Shown here in pieces: positions 32,995 through 42,523 of a stretch of DNA of 64,000 nucleotides. The stretch is from Hymenobacter sp. UV11. Its GTDB lineage: Bacteria; Bacteroidota; Bacteroidia; Cytophagales; Hymenobacteraceae. Location: assembly GCF_004684095.1 (NCBI RefSeq), contig NZ_SRII01000002.1:310692-374691 (forward strand), read 5' to 3'. Position numbers and translations under genes: made by a program. Numbering within the stretch: the stretch's first letter is position 1; every line of letters starts with the position of its first letter. The notes under the pieces were generated by a model, which was not told the origin of the DNA, searched no databases, and was given only the letters and a program-made list of their open reading frames with translations.

Positions 32995-34473
32995 TTACCA
33001 AATGTACGTGGCCACCGCGCCGCCGTAGAGCGAGGTGTTCACTACCTTGCCTTTGTATTGAATGTTAAAGTTTTGCAGCGTAGTGCCGCTGTTCAGCACC
33101 ACCAGGCAGCGCTTGCCGTTGGGCGTTTTGTAGGCCACGTTTTGCAGGTTGCTGGGCACGTTGGTGGCCACGCGCACCGAGCCGGGCCGCACAAATTTGC
33201 TGCTGTGGGCAATGTTGTAATACGCCGGGTTGCGGGTCACGGTGTTGCCGTTGATGGTGACGGCCCCCAGGCACTCGGCGCAGCCGCCCGACGTGTAGGG
33301 CCCGAAGCTCTGGTCGCTGGCCAGGTTCCACTCCAGCACGTTTTTCGACCAGTTGCGCACAGCCCCGATTTCGAGGTTGCCCACGTGGTAGGCCAGTTCG
33401 CTCCCAAAATCCACCTGGTGATTGGGGCCGGGCGCCTGGGTCCAGAACTCGGTGAAGTAGATGTTTTTGGTGGGGTAGGCGTCGTGCACCTGGCTCAGCA
33501 CCGTAATGGGCACCACGGGGCTGTAAAAGTGAAACGCCGAGCCATCGACGTAGGGGTTGGCCCCGGCATCGCCGAGCACGGTCAGCGGGTAATCGGTGCG
33601 GTCGGTATTGTGGTCGTAGGCAATGATTTTGGTCGTGATACCCGCCGCCCGAAAGGCCGGCCCCACGTTGTTCTTGATGAAGTTGGCCTGCTCCTGGGCC
33701 TGCATCACCAGGCTGGGATTGTTGCTGGGGTTCAGCGGCTCGTTTTGCAAGGTCACCGCATCAATCGTGATGCCGGCCGCCTTCATGCCCTGAATGTATT
33801 TGACGAAATACTGGGCATAGGCGTCGTAGTACTGGGGCAGCAGCGAGCCGCCCACGGGGCTGTTGTTCGACTTCATCCAGCTCGGGGCCGTCCAGGGCGA
33901 GCCCAGGATTTTGATGGCCGGGTTCACCGCCAGAATCTCCTTCAGCACCGGAATAAGCGCCGTCTGGTCGGACGCCAAGCTGAAATTAGCCAGCGTGGGG
34001 TCGGGCTGGGGCGAGTCGTCGTAGGTAAACACCTGGCTGTCGAGGTCCGAAGCTCCAATGCTCACGCGCAAGTAGCTCACGCCCAGTGACGTGCTATCGG
34101 TGGCAAACAGCTCCTTGATGAGCGCGGCGCGGCTGTCGGCGCTCATGCGGCTCATCACCTGGGCGCTGCCCCCAGTCAGGGCATAGCCAAAGCCATCCAT
34201 CGTCTGGAACGTCTGGGTGGTATCCACCGCAATGATGGGGTCTTGGTTGGTGTTGGCGCCAAATTGCAGGCTCACCTTTTGGCGGTAAAACAGCGCCGAC
34301 TTATCGGGCATCGTCAGCCACACGGCCACTTGCGAGGGCGCGGTGGGGGTAGTGGGCGTAGTGGGCGTAGTAGGGGCCGGTGTAGGCGAGTCGCTGCTTT
34401 TGCAGCCGGTGGCCAGGAGCAGTCCGCCCAGCGCGAGGTGAGCAACGAAGTGGAAGCGGGTGGGAAAGGACAT
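32995..34473 (-). CDS. lipoprotein glycoside hydrolase family 30 (paralogue 2)
   Basis: A 492-residue GH30. The N-terminus is a lipoprotein signal (LALGGLLLATGC, lipobox ATGC) followed by a Pro/Thr linker (TPAPTTPTTPTTPTAP), so it is probably surface-tethered. The catalytic domain is MDGFGYALTGGSAQVM, YLRVSIGASDLD, acid/base E245 in TLQNEPL and nucleophile E342 in YFTEFW, with the C-terminal sandwich FVRPGSVRVATN...YIW. The open frame runs about 480 bases further upstream, but that part overlaps the next gene and lacks similarity, so the start is the Met at 34473. Close paralogue of the gene at 34515. Confidence 0.9.
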   Translation of the reverse strand: MSFPTRFHFVAHLALGGLLLATGCKSSDSPTPAPTTPTTPTTPTAPSQVAVWLTMPDKSALFYRQKVSLQFGANTNQDPIIAVDTTQTFQTMDGFGYALTGGSAQVMSRMSADSRAALIKELFATDSTSLGVSYLRVSIGASDLDSQVFTYDDSPQPDPTLANFSLASDQTALIPVLKEILAVNPAIKILGSPWTAPSWMKSNNSPVGGSLLPQYYDAYAQYFVKYIQGMKAAGITIDAVTLQNEPLNPSNNPSLVMQAQEQANFIKNNVGPAFRAAGITTKIIAYDHNTDRTDYPLTVLGDAGANPYVDGSAFHFYSPVVPITVLSQVHDAYPTKNIYFTEFWTQAPGPNHQVDFGSELAYHVGNLEIGAVRNWSKNVLEWNLASDQSFGPYTSGGCAECLGAVTINGNTVTRNPAYYNIAHSSKFVRPGSVRVATNVPSNLQNVAYKTPNGKRCLVVLNSGTTLQNFNIQYKGKVVNTSLYGGAVATYIW

Positions 34474-34514
34474 GAAAGGAGCAAAAAGCAGCGAAAAAAA
34501 ACGGGCGCAAACGG

Positions 34515-35927
34515 CTACCACACGTAGGTGCCCACGGCCCCGGCGGGCAGCGTGGCCGCCACCGCCCGGCCCTGGTAGCGCAGGCCGAAAGTTTGGGGGG
34601 TAGACTGGTCGTTGAGCACCAGCAGCACGTGGCCGCCGGTGGGCGTGCGGTAGGCCACATTGGGCAGCACGCCGGCACTGGTCGAGCAGATGCGCACCGC
34701 GCCGGGGCGCACCCACTTGCTGCTCTGGGCCACTGCGTAGTAGGCCACGTTGCGCGTCACCTGGTCGCCGGGCGCCAGCGTGATGGCACCCAGGCACTGG
34801 TCGCAGCCGCCCGGCGTGTGCGGGTTTTGCTGCGGGTCGGCGGCCAAGTTCCATTCCAGCACGCTCTTGGCCCAGTTGCGTGGCGCCCCGATAAACAGGT
34901 TTTTCTGGTGCCAGTCGAGGTTGTCGGCAAACTTGCTGCGCGAGCCCACCCACTCCTCCGTGAAGTAGATATTCTTGGCGGGGTAGGCGTCGTGCACCTT
35001 ACTCAGCGCATCAATCGGCCCGGCGTAGAGGTGAAACGCCGAGCCATCGACGTAGGGATTGGCCGTCGCGTTGCCCAGCACCGTGAGCGGATACTCGGGC
35101 TTGTCGGCGTTGTGGTCGTAGCAGATAATCTTGGTTTTGAGGCCCGCCGCCCGCAACGCCGGCCCCAGGTGCTGACCAATAAACGTTGCTTCTTCTTCGG
35201 CCGGCAGCAGCAGGCTGGGGTTGTTGCCGGGGTGCAGCGGCTCATTCTGAGGCGTCACGGCATCCAGGGTAATGCCGTGGGCCTGCATGCCTTGCAGGTA
35301 TTTTACGAAGTACTGAGCATACGCGCCGTAGTACTCCGGCTTGAGCGAGCCGCCCTTGCTGGCCTCGTTGGTCTTCATCCAAACCGGCGGGCTCCAGGGC
35401 GAGCCCAAGAGTTTAATACTCGGATTAATGGCCAAAATCTCCTTCAGCGCCGGAATCAGATACTTTTCATCGGGCGCCAGGCTGAAGTGCGCCAGCGTCG
35501 AGTCGGTCTGGCCCGCGGGCATATCGTCGTAGCTAAACACCGCCGCGTCGAGGTCCGACGCGCCAATGCTGATGCGCAGGTAGCTCACCCCAATGTCATT
35601 GATGCCCGTACCAAACAGCTCGCGCAGCAGCTTGGCCCGCGCCGGGGCGCTCATGGTGCGCAGCAGCTCGGCGCTGCCCCCGGTGAGGCAGTAGCCAAAG
35701 CCATCCATGGTCTGGAAGGTCTGGCTATCGTCTACCTCAATCACGGCCCCGGCCGGGGGGGTAGGGCCAAATTTCAGCCGGCCCGGCTGCGGGCGCAGCA
35801 ACTGCGTCTGGTCGGGCGTGGTGACCCAGGCCGCCACGCGCTGGGCATGGGCCGGCAGCAGCATGAAAGCCGAGCACGTAGCCAGGCCCCAGCCCATAAT
35901 TTGTGAAGTAAAGCGGGTGGTTTTCAA
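34515..35927 (-). CDS. exported glycoside hydrolase family 30 (paralogue 3), TTG start
   Basis: A 470-residue GH30, very similar to its downstream neighbour (shared FQTMDGFGY, LTGGSA, SIGASDLD, VDGSAFH, GGC--CLGA-T). Acid/base is E229 in TPQNEPL and nucleophile E324 in YFTEEW. The start appears to be TTG at 35927, giving MKTTRFTSQIMGWGLATCSAFMLLPAHAQ in two parts: a basic N-region and hydrophobic core. The ATG at 35897 would give a signal peptide without a basic region. Unlike its paralogue it has no lipobox, so it may be periplasmic or secreted. First enzyme after SusD. Confidence 0.88.
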   Translation of the reverse strand: MKTTRFTSQIMGWGLATCSAFMLLPAHAQRVAAWVTTPDQTQLLRPQPGRLKFGPTPPAGAVIEVDDSQTFQTMDGFGYCLTGGSAELLRTMSAPARAKLLRELFGTGINDIGVSYLRISIGASDLDAAVFSYDDMPAGQTDSTLAHFSLAPDEKYLIPALKEILAINPSIKLLGSPWSPPVWMKTNEASKGGSLKPEYYGAYAQYFVKYLQGMQAHGITLDAVTPQNEPLHPGNNPSLLLPAEEEATFIGQHLGPALRAAGLKTKIICYDHNADKPEYPLTVLGNATANPYVDGSAFHLYAGPIDALSKVHDAYPAKNIYFTEEWVGSRSKFADNLDWHQKNLFIGAPRNWAKSVLEWNLAADPQQNPHTPGGCDQCLGAITLAPGDQVTRNVAYYAVAQSSKWVRPGAVRICSTSAGVLPNVAYRTPTGGHVLLVLNDQSTPQTFGLRYQGRAVAATLPAGAVGTYVW

Positions 35928-36045
35928 GGGAAAAGGAAAAGAAGAACTACGTAGGTTATGCTGGCCAAGGGCCGTTCCGAGGTGGAAAGTTTGATTATTT
36001 CACTTTTCCCACCCCCACTCCGAAACGGCCACGACCAGATGGTGG

Positions 36046-36188
36046 TGAGTAGTGCGCACTAAAAGAACGTCATGCTGAGCTCGTCGAAGCATCTCGCTTG
36101 CGTAAGTAATTCTAACGTTTGAGGTTAGTAACCCGAGCAAGATGCTTCGACAAGCTCAGCATGACGTTCTTTTAGTGCGCACTACTCA
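36046..36188. repeat. palindromic element, type A (copy A4), extended
   Basis: The inverted repeat extends beyond the usual ends: TGAGTAGTGCGCACTAAAAG on the left is mirrored by the complement on the right, outside the AACGTCATGCTGAGCTCGTC arms. Total span is about 143 bases. The loop shares GTAAGTAATTCTAACGTTT with copy A1. It is located between susD and the first GH30 gene. Confidence 0.93.
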
Positions 36189-36194
36189 TTAACA

Positions 36195-37676
36195 TCAGAA
36201 TCCCGGATTCTGGGTAATCAGCGGGTTGTTGTTTATCTCGTTCAGCGGAATGGGGAAGAGCAGGTAATTGACATCGGCCGCGCCGCGCTGCTGCTTGATA
36301 ATGTCCAGGGCCGTCACGGCGTGCTGGGCGGTGCCGTCGGCAATGGTCTGGCGGGCATAGCGCAGCAGGTCGAACCAGCGCTGGCCCTCAAAGGCCATTT
36401 CGAGGCGGCGCTGGCGGTCAATCTCGTTGCGCAGGGCCTGCTTAGTCAGGGCCTGGGGCGAGGCGGCGGTGAGGGCCGCCAGGCCGGCGCGCTGGCGCAC
36501 CTGGTTGAGCTTGGCCAGGGCATCGCCGCTGGGGCCGTTCTGCTCGTTGCTGGCTTCGGCGTAGGTGAGCAGCACCTCGGCGTAGCGCAGCACGTAAGTG
36601 TTATCCACCGAGTTGAAGCCGTTGCCCAGGCTGCGCCACTTATACACGAAGGGGCCCACGTCGTTGCTGTTGCCGCCGGTGCCGGGTTTGCTGTCGAGGT
36701 AGCTGGCGTGGCTGCGGCCTATCAGCTTACCGCTGGCGGCCGTCACGTTGCCGACGTAGGCCCAGCGCAGGTCATTCACGGTGTCGGCGTAGCTGATAAG
36801 CTCGGCGGTCGGAATGTTAAACTTCGGATACGAGTACGTAGCCAGCGGCGAGGGCAGTATCTCGTCGGGCAGCAGGTTGCCGCCGTCGGCGTTGCCCGCA
36901 AACTGAATCTCGAAGAGCGACTCACCGCCCTTATTCTCCGCCGGGTACAGCGCGGTGAACGAGGAGTTGAGGGCTACCCCCCCCGAAATGACCTTTTGGG
37001 CGGCGGCCTGGGCGGCGGCCCAGTTGCGCTGCGTGAGCTGCACCCGCGCTAGTAGGGCATTGGCCGCATTCTGGGTGGCGCGATTGGGGTTGCTGAGGGG
37101 CATCTGGGCGGCCGCCACGGTTAGGTCGGCCACCACCTGAGCATACACCTGGTCGCTGGTCGAGCGGGCCAGGTTCACTTCGGCGGGCGTTCCGCCTTCC
37201 ACGGGGGTCGTGCGCAGCGGCACGCCACCGTAGGCCCGCACCAGGTTGAAGTAGCACAGCGCCCGAATAAAGCGCGCCTCCCCCGTAATCTGGCGGCGGC
37301 GCACGGTGTCCATGCTCACGGTAGGCACGTACTTGAGCACGATGTTGGCCCGGTTCACGCCGATAAAGGCATCGCGGTACACATTGTTTACCTGGTTGGT
37401 CGTCGACACCCAGATAATCTTCTCCATGGCGTTCACGTCACCGTTGGTGCTGGTGCAGTTGTCGGAGGGTACTTCACCCATTACCGTAAGGTCTTGGGCA
37501 ACGCCCCCACCTAGCTGTAGCGCGTCATATGTAGCCGTGAGGCTAGCTTCGGCATCAGTAGAGGTCTGGAAAAAGCTGTTGGGCGTGAGGGTGGTCAGCG
37601 GGGGCTTATCCAGGAAGTTGCAGCTGGCCAGGAGAGCAAGCGCGCCGAGGGGTAGGTAAATAAGAGTCTTTTTCAT
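36195..37676 (-). CDS. susD: SusD/RagB-family outer-membrane glycan-binding lipoprotein
   Basis: A 493-residue surface lipoprotein that captures oligosaccharide and closes over the SusC channel. The lipobox is ALLASC (Cys about 19). The family start is LDKPPLTTLTPNSFFQTSTDAEA, the TPR-like helical core has ARFIRALCYFNLVRAYGGVPL, and the conserved C-terminal part is QRRLEMAFEGQRWFDLLRYAR with the closing LLFPIPLNEINNNPLITQNPGF. The gap to susC is 23 bases. The symbol is used for the family; the substrate is inferred from the neighbouring enzymes. Confidence 0.95.
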   Translation of the reverse strand: MKKTLIYLPLGALALLASCNFLDKPPLTTLTPNSFFQTSTDAEASLTATYDALQLGGGVAQDLTVMGEVPSDNCTSTNGDVNAMEKIIWVSTTNQVNNVYRDAFIGVNRANIVLKYVPTVSMDTVRRRQITGEARFIRALCYFNLVRAYGGVPLRTTPVEGGTPAEVNLARSTSDQVYAQVVADLTVAAAQMPLSNPNRATQNAANALLARVQLTQRNWAAAQAAAQKVISGGVALNSSFTALYPAENKGGESLFEIQFAGNADGGNLLPDEILPSPLATYSYPKFNIPTAELISYADTVNDLRWAYVGNVTAASGKLIGRSHASYLDSKPGTGGNSNDVGPFVYKWRSLGNGFNSVDNTYVLRYAEVLLTYAEASNEQNGPSGDALAKLNQVRQRAGLAALTAASPQALTKQALRNEIDRQRRLEMAFEGQRWFDLLRYARQTIADGTAQHAVTALDIIKQQRGAADVNYLLFPIPLNEINNNPLITQNPGF

Positions 37677-37699
37677 GGGAATTCTAAACGGCTAGCAGC

Positions 37700-40600
37700 T
37701 TAAAAATTAGCATTCAGGCCCACGGTATAGGTGCGCGCCTGCGGGTACACCCCGTAGTCGCGGCCAAAGCCAGTGGAGGAGAACGGGTCGGCGCTCACTT
37801 CCGGGTCGTAGCCCGAGTAGTGGGTCCAGGTTATCAGGTTCTGGGCCGTCAGGTACACACGCACGTTCTTGAGGGCCGCGTGGCTCGAAAAGGCCGTCGG
37901 CACGTTGTAGGCCAGCGTCAGGTTTTTGAGGCGCACGTAGGAGCCATCCTCCAGCCAGCGGTTCGAGAAGCGGTTGTTGCCGTTGGGGTCGTTGCGCACG
38001 GGGCGCGGAATGTCGGTGTTGGTGTTGGTTGGCGTCCAGTGGTTGAGCACCGTCGTGAGCTGGTTGAGCGGGTCCGACTGCGACTCCAGAATCTGGCGGT
38101 TCTGATTGTAAATCTGGTTGCCGAAGCTGCCCTGGAAGAACACGCTCAGCTCCAGACCCTTGTACGAGAAGTTGTTGGTAACGCCGCCAAACCACTTCGG
38201 ATTGGGGTTGCCGATAACCGTCCGGTCCTTGGGGTCAATCACGCCGTCGCCGTTCAGGTCCGCAAAGCGCTGGTCGCCGGCGCTGAGCTTGTTGCCATTC
38301 TGGGTGGGTAGGCTCTGGCCCTCGGCCGCCGTTTGCACGATGCCCTGGGTCACGTAGCCGTAGAACGCGCCCAGCGGCTGGCCCACCTGCGAAATGCTGT
38401 AGTCGTTGGGAGGAGCAGGAAGGATGCTGCGGCTGGTGCTCGTGCCATCGCTACCCACCTGCTGGCCCAAGTCTAACACCTTATTGCGGTTGGCGCTGGC
38501 GTTGAAGCTGGTGGTCCAGCCAAAGCCGTTGTCCTTCGACTCCACGTTGGTCGTCACTAGGCCAAATTCCAGGCCCCGGTTCTCGATGCTGCCGATGTTT
38601 TGCAACACCGTGGAAGGGTTGCCGCCCGCGCCAGTGCTCAGCGGAATGGGTACTTGCAGCAGCAGATCCGAGGTGTGCTTGATGTAGGCATCGAAGGTGA
38701 ACGTGAGGCGGTTGTTGAATGCGCCCAGGTCCAGGCCGGCGTCGTACTGGTAGGTGGTTTCCCACTTCAGATTATTGTTGCCAATGTCGGTTTGGGTGAT
38801 GCCCCCCGCAATGGCCCCGCCGGTGCCCTGGTAGTTGAGGCCCGTGGAGTAGCGCGTGTAGCGCTGGTAGGGGTATATTTCCTGGTTGCCGTTGCCCCCG
38901 AAGCTGGCCCGCAGCTTGGCGGTAGTGAGGGGCGTGCCCTGCGGGAAGAACGACTCCTTGGCGATGTTCCAGCCCAGGCTCACGGCCGGGAAGTAGCCGA
39001 AGCGGTTTTGGGTAGCGAAGCGGCTGGTGCCGTCGGCGCGCATGCTCACCTGGGCCAGGTAGCGCCCATCGTAGTCGTAGGTGGCGCGGGCGAAGTAGCT
39101 CACCAGGCTCCACTGCTCCTCGTAGCTGTACGGGATGCCCACCACCGACGAGCCGCCGCTCAGGTAGGGAACGCCGTTGTTGGGAAAGCCCTGGGTGGTG
39201 GCGCCCGACGTCACGCGGTCCGAGGCCTGCATCGACTGGCCGGCCAGCAGCGTCAGGTGGTGCAGGTCGCCCAGGTTAGGGTTGTAGGTCAGCGTGTTTT
39301 CGAGCAGCCAGATGGGCAGCAGCGTGTTGCCTACCTGCGCCCGGCCGCGCACCGAGGCGTCGGCGTTGGACGTGCCGGGGTAGTTGGTGCTCTGGTACTG
39401 GTTCTCGTTTTGGCTCGTGAAGTCCAAGCCCACCGAGGTGCGGGCCTTCAGGTTCTTCAGCACGTCAAACTCGGCGTAGAGGTTGCCCACCACCTGGTAC
39501 ACGTTGGCCAGGTTGTGGGTTTCGAGCAAGTCGCCCACCGGGTTGTCCGACTGGCTGAAGGGGTTCACCCCGTAGGCCCCGGTGGGGCCGTAAACCGGCA
39601 CGGTCGGAATCTGGGAGAGCGCCCCCAGCACCGTGCCCGAGTTGCCGAGCGCCAGTTCCGAGCGCACGCTACCGTTGGTGTGGGTGCGGCTCAGGTTGAG
39701 GTTGGTGCCCACCCGGAAGCGCGAAGTCAGCTCCTCGCTCAGGTTAACCTTGAAGTTATAGCGCTCAAAGCCCGAGTTCAGGCTGATGCCCTGCTGGTTG
39801 AAGTAGCCGCCGCTGATGTAGTAGCGCGTCTTCTCGGTGCCGCCGCTCACGTTGAGCTGGTAGTTTTGCTGGTAGCCGGGGCGGTACACCGCGTCCTGCC
39901 AGTCGGTGTTGGTGCCGGTAGGCGTCGGGTTGTTAACGTCGGCAAAGCCGGGCGCCATACCCGCCCCCGCCTGAATGGCATTGAACTCCTGAGCAAACTG
40001 CGTGGCGTTGAGCACGTCGAGCTTTTTGCGCAGGTACTGGCGGCCGTAATACACGTTCAGTCCTACCTGGGCCTGGCCCACCTTGCCGTGCTTGGTCGTA
40101 ATGACCACTACCCCGTTGGCGGCGCGCACCCCATAAATGGCGGCGGCGGCCCCATCCTTGAGCACGTCAATGCTCTCGATATCATTGGGGTTAAGAGTGT
40201 TGAGCGGGTTCAGGCGCTGGTTGCCAATGGCGGCCTCCTGGGTATAACCCGGCACAATCGGCACCCCATCCACCACATACAGCGGCGAGCCGTTGAGGCT
40301 GAGCGAGGCATTGCCCCGCACCCGCACGTTGATGCCGGCACCCGGCGCCCCCGTGGGGGCCGTCACCTGCACGCCGGGCGCCTGGCCCTGCAAGGCCTGG
40401 TCAAAGCCCGCCACCGGCTGGCGCGCAATGGCCGCCGCGCTCACCGACGTCACGGACGTGGTCACTTCCTGGCGGTTCTGGGTGCCGTAGCCCACTACCA
40501 CTACTTCGCCCACGCTCTGCTGGTCGTCTTTGAGGCGCACTTCAAAGGTACGGGTCGTGCCTATCGGGAACTCCTGGCGCACGAAGCCTACCGAGCTAAA

Positions 40601-41158
40601 TACCAAGGTGCTACCCTCCGGCACGGTTATCGAAAAGTGGCCGTCGGCATCGGTCGAGGCGCCGTTGGTGGTGCCCTTCACCAGCACCGTTACGCCGGGT
40701 AGGGGCTCACCCTTGGAGTCGGTCACCCGGCCCGTCACGGGGATGTCCTGCGGGGCCACGGCGGCTCCCGCCCCCGTGGTAGCCACGGGCTGGCCAGTTA
40801 CCACGAAGTAGTTGGGCCGCAGTTCTTTAAACTGCAAGTGGGCAGCAGGCAACACCGTGGCTAGGCGCTCGGCCAGCGTGGCGGCCGGCGTTTCGGTGGG
40901 TACCGCTACGCGCTTGTTATCCACCAGTGCGCTTTCGTAGAAAATGGTGGCGTGGTACTCGTTTTCCCACTGCTGGAGAAGGGTTTTGAGCGATACTGAA
41001 TTGGCGCGGACGGGGGCTGGCGTGCTCTGCACCGTCACGGTGGTAGCTAGCAGCTGCGCCGAGGCCGGCGTACCCATTGTTTGGAGCAGCAATACGCTGG
41101 CGGCCAGGCAAGCCGGGCGGCCATAGTGCTTGCCCAGGGGGGTAAGAAGAGTAGGCAT
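37700..41158 (-). CDS. susC: SusC/RagA-family TonB-dependent transporter with N-terminal STN domain
   Basis: A 1152-residue outer-membrane transporter. After the signal peptide comes a secretin/TonB short N-terminal (STN) domain (about 50-118: LKTLLQQWENEYHATIFYES ... LQFKELRPNYFVV), used to signal to a FecR anti-sigma. A carboxypeptidase-regulatory-like domain follows (about 138-212: ITGRVTDSKGEPLPGV-like). The plug has VVVGYGTQNRQEVTTSV, the SusC signature SLNGSPLYVVDGVP and NPNDIESIDVLKDGAAAAIYG. The beta-barrel ends in YTVGLNANF. With FecR 27 bases upstream and an ECF gene beyond, this is a cell-surface-signalling type SusC. Confidence 0.95.
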   Translation of the reverse strand: MPTLLTPLGKHYGRPACLAASVLLLQTMGTPASAQLLATTVTVQSTPAPVRANSVSLKTLLQQWENEYHATIFYESALVDNKRVAVPTETPAATLAERLATVLPAAHLQFKELRPNYFVVTGQPVATTGAGAAVAPQDIPVTGRVTDSKGEPLPGVTVLVKGTTNGASTDADGHFSITVPEGSTLVFSSVGFVRQEFPIGTTRTFEVRLKDDQQSVGEVVVVGYGTQNRQEVTTSVTSVSAAAIARQPVAGFDQALQGQAPGVQVTAPTGAPGAGINVRVRGNASLSLNGSPLYVVDGVPIVPGYTQEAAIGNQRLNPLNTLNPNDIESIDVLKDGAAAAIYGVRAANGVVVITTKHGKVGQAQVGLNVYYGRQYLRKKLDVLNATQFAQEFNAIQAGAGMAPGFADVNNPTPTGTNTDWQDAVYRPGYQQNYQLNVSGGTEKTRYYISGGYFNQQGISLNSGFERYNFKVNLSEELTSRFRVGTNLNLSRTHTNGSVRSELALGNSGTVLGALSQIPTVPVYGPTGAYGVNPFSQSDNPVGDLLETHNLANVYQVVGNLYAEFDVLKNLKARTSVGLDFTSQNENQYQSTNYPGTSNADASVRGRAQVGNTLLPIWLLENTLTYNPNLGDLHHLTLLAGQSMQASDRVTSGATTQGFPNNGVPYLSGGSSVVGIPYSYEEQWSLVSYFARATYDYDGRYLAQVSMRADGTSRFATQNRFGYFPAVSLGWNIAKESFFPQGTPLTTAKLRASFGGNGNQEIYPYQRYTRYSTGLNYQGTGGAIAGGITQTDIGNNNLKWETTYQYDAGLDLGAFNNRLTFTFDAYIKHTSDLLLQVPIPLSTGAGGNPSTVLQNIGSIENRGLEFGLVTTNVESKDNGFGWTTSFNASANRNKVLDLGQQVGSDGTSTSRSILPAPPNDYSISQVGQPLGAFYGYVTQGIVQTAAEGQSLPTQNGNKLSAGDQRFADLNGDGVIDPKDRTVIGNPNPKWFGGVTNNFSYKGLELSVFFQGSFGNQIYNQNRQILESQSDPLNQLTTVLNHWTPTNTNTDIPRPVRNDPNGNNRFSNRWLEDGSYVRLKNLTLAYNVPTAFSSHAALKNVRVYLTAQNLITWTHYSGYDPEVSADPFSSTGFGRDYGVYPQARTYTVGLNANF

Positions 41159-41185
41159 AATAGGGTGGGGGAAGGAAAAGAAAAA

Positions 41186-42187
41186 CTACTTTTTCTCGGC
41201 CAGGGTCAGCTGGTTGCCTTGGCGATTAACTTGAAGGTGAAATGTTTCTTCGAGGGCTAGGAGCAGGGTAGGGAGGTCGCCTACGGGCACGGTGCCCGTC
41301 ATGCGGCGGCGGTTCAGCTCGGGGGTGGCTACCGTCACGGCGAGGCCGTAGGTATCATGCAGGCGGGTAGCCAGCTCGGCCATGGTGGTTTCGTCGAGCA
41401 CCAACTGGGCATCTTTCCAGGCGGCGTAGGGGGCGGTGTGCACCTTGGTGTGCGTCACCAGCGCCGGCTGGTCGTCGTGGGTTTCCACCAGCTCGCCGGG
41501 GCGCAGAATCACGTCGGGCTGCTGGTGGTCGTCAAATTCTATCCGCACCTTGCCCGAGAGCAGCACCACCCGCGTTTGGTCGCGGCGGCGGGCCACCACG
41601 AACTTGGTGCCCAGCACTTCCACTTGCAGTCCCGCCGTGGTGTGCACCAGAAAGCGCTGGTTATTAGGCATGTGCTGCACCGAGAAGAAGCCTTCGCCAT
41701 CGAGCCACACCTCGCGGGGCTTGTCGGGCTGCCAGGTGGCGGCGTAGTGCAGGGTCGAGTGGCCGTTCAGCGTCACCTGCGAGCCGTCGGGCAGCGCCAG
41801 GGTGCGGGTCTGGCCATACGGGGTAGCCACGGCCAGCGGGGCCGGGGCGCGGTGGGTGCTGTAGTAAAGCCAGCCGCCGCCGCCCAGGGTGCCGGCCAGG
41901 GCGGCGGCTGCCGCCCAGCGCCGCCACGTGGGGGCGGCCTGGTAGCGCGGCGCGGCCGGGGTCAGCTGCAGGTGGGTGCGCCGAAGTAGGTCTTCGTAGT
42001 TGGGCTCGTCGGGCAGGGGTAGGGGTGGGGCGGCGGCCAGTACCTCCCAGTGCTGCTGCATCCAGTACTGGGCCAGCAGCTGGTTGGCGGGCTGGGCCAG
42101 CCAGGCGCGCACGGCCGCTGCCTCCGGGGCAGTGGCCGTGCCGAGCACGTAGGCCGTAACTACTTCTTGAGTAACGTCTGGCGTCAT
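41186..42187 (-). CDS. FecR-family anti-sigma factor
   Basis: A 333-residue inner-membrane regulator. The cytoplasmic N-terminal part (about 1-85) starts VTQEVVTAYVLGTATAPEA and should bind the sigma factor. One membrane helix (about 89-108: RWAAAAALAGTLGGGGWLYY) is followed by the FecR domain (about 118-215: YGQTRTLALPDGSQVTLNGH ... VQHMPNNQRFLVHT) and a C-terminal DUF4974-type domain (about 255-330: LVLDETTMAELATRL, FHLQVNRQGNQLTL) that contacts the STN domain of SusC. It is directly upstream of susC. The sigma gene is not adjacent: an SGNH gene intervenes. Confidence 0.93.
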   Translation of the reverse strand: MTPDVTQEVVTAYVLGTATAPEAAAVRAWLAQPANQLLAQYWMQQHWEVLAAAPPLPLPDEPNYEDLLRRTHLQLTPAAPRYQAAPTWRRWAAAAALAGTLGGGGWLYYSTHRAPAPLAVATPYGQTRTLALPDGSQVTLNGHSTLHYAATWQPDKPREVWLDGEGFFSVQHMPNNQRFLVHTTAGLQVEVLGTKFVVARRRDQTRVVLLSGKVRIEFDDHQQPDVILRPGELVETHDDQPALVTHTKVHTAPYAAWKDAQLVLDETTMAELATRLHDTYGLAVTVATPELNRRRMTGTVPVGDLPTLLLALEETFHLQVNRQGNQLTLAEKK

Positions 42188-42523
42188 AGAGAGCTAGCGA
42201 AAGTGGGCGGTGGCGCCCGGCGCAGCAGGCCAGGCAGCCAGAGTAATTGAGTAATCACTCTTCCATTTCCCATCGTTTGCAGTAGTACACGCTCCCTACC
42301 CCACCCCCCTTAGCCAGTTGCTCAAAAAAAAGTTAAAATTGTATTAATGCGTTGGTTGACAGCACTAAAAAAACACTAGGTTAAAGTAGTTTCTGTCGGC
42401 TGGTCCGGCGCTACAGTGCGCGGCTGCTATGCAGAAATAGCCATACAGCCGCGTAAGGTACTGGTTATCTGTTCTATTAATATTTGTAAAAATGTACCGT
42501 TAGCCGCACCTATGGGCCGTCGC
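42188..42523. other. 336-base gap upstream of FecR, AT-rich, with a hairpin
   Basis: No gene. It holds an AT-rich middle (42310-42400 and 42465-42510) and a hairpin at 42419-42453 (CGCGGCTG / CAGCCGCG, 19-base loop) that could terminate the SGNH-LamG transcript. Promoters for fecR-susCD are expected here; I found no exact TAnnTTTG on the minus strand, which would be compatible with an ECF-dependent promoter. Confidence 0.4.

Noticed and set aside
34474..34953. N-terminal extension of the second GH30 protein up to 34953
   Set aside because: The extra frame lies inside the 3' part of the neighbouring GH30 gene in another frame and has no signal peptide. The Met at 34473 begins a clear lipoprotein signal.
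38600..40702. A 700-codon open frame on the plus strand opposite susC
   Set aside because: It lies fully antisense to a well-supported SusC gene, has no recognisable motif, and is rich in Val/Ala/Gly/His/Arg as expected for the complement of GC-rich coding sequence. Similar antisense frames (11875-13419, 30113-31147, 34593-35906, 59324-60667) are rejected for the same reason.
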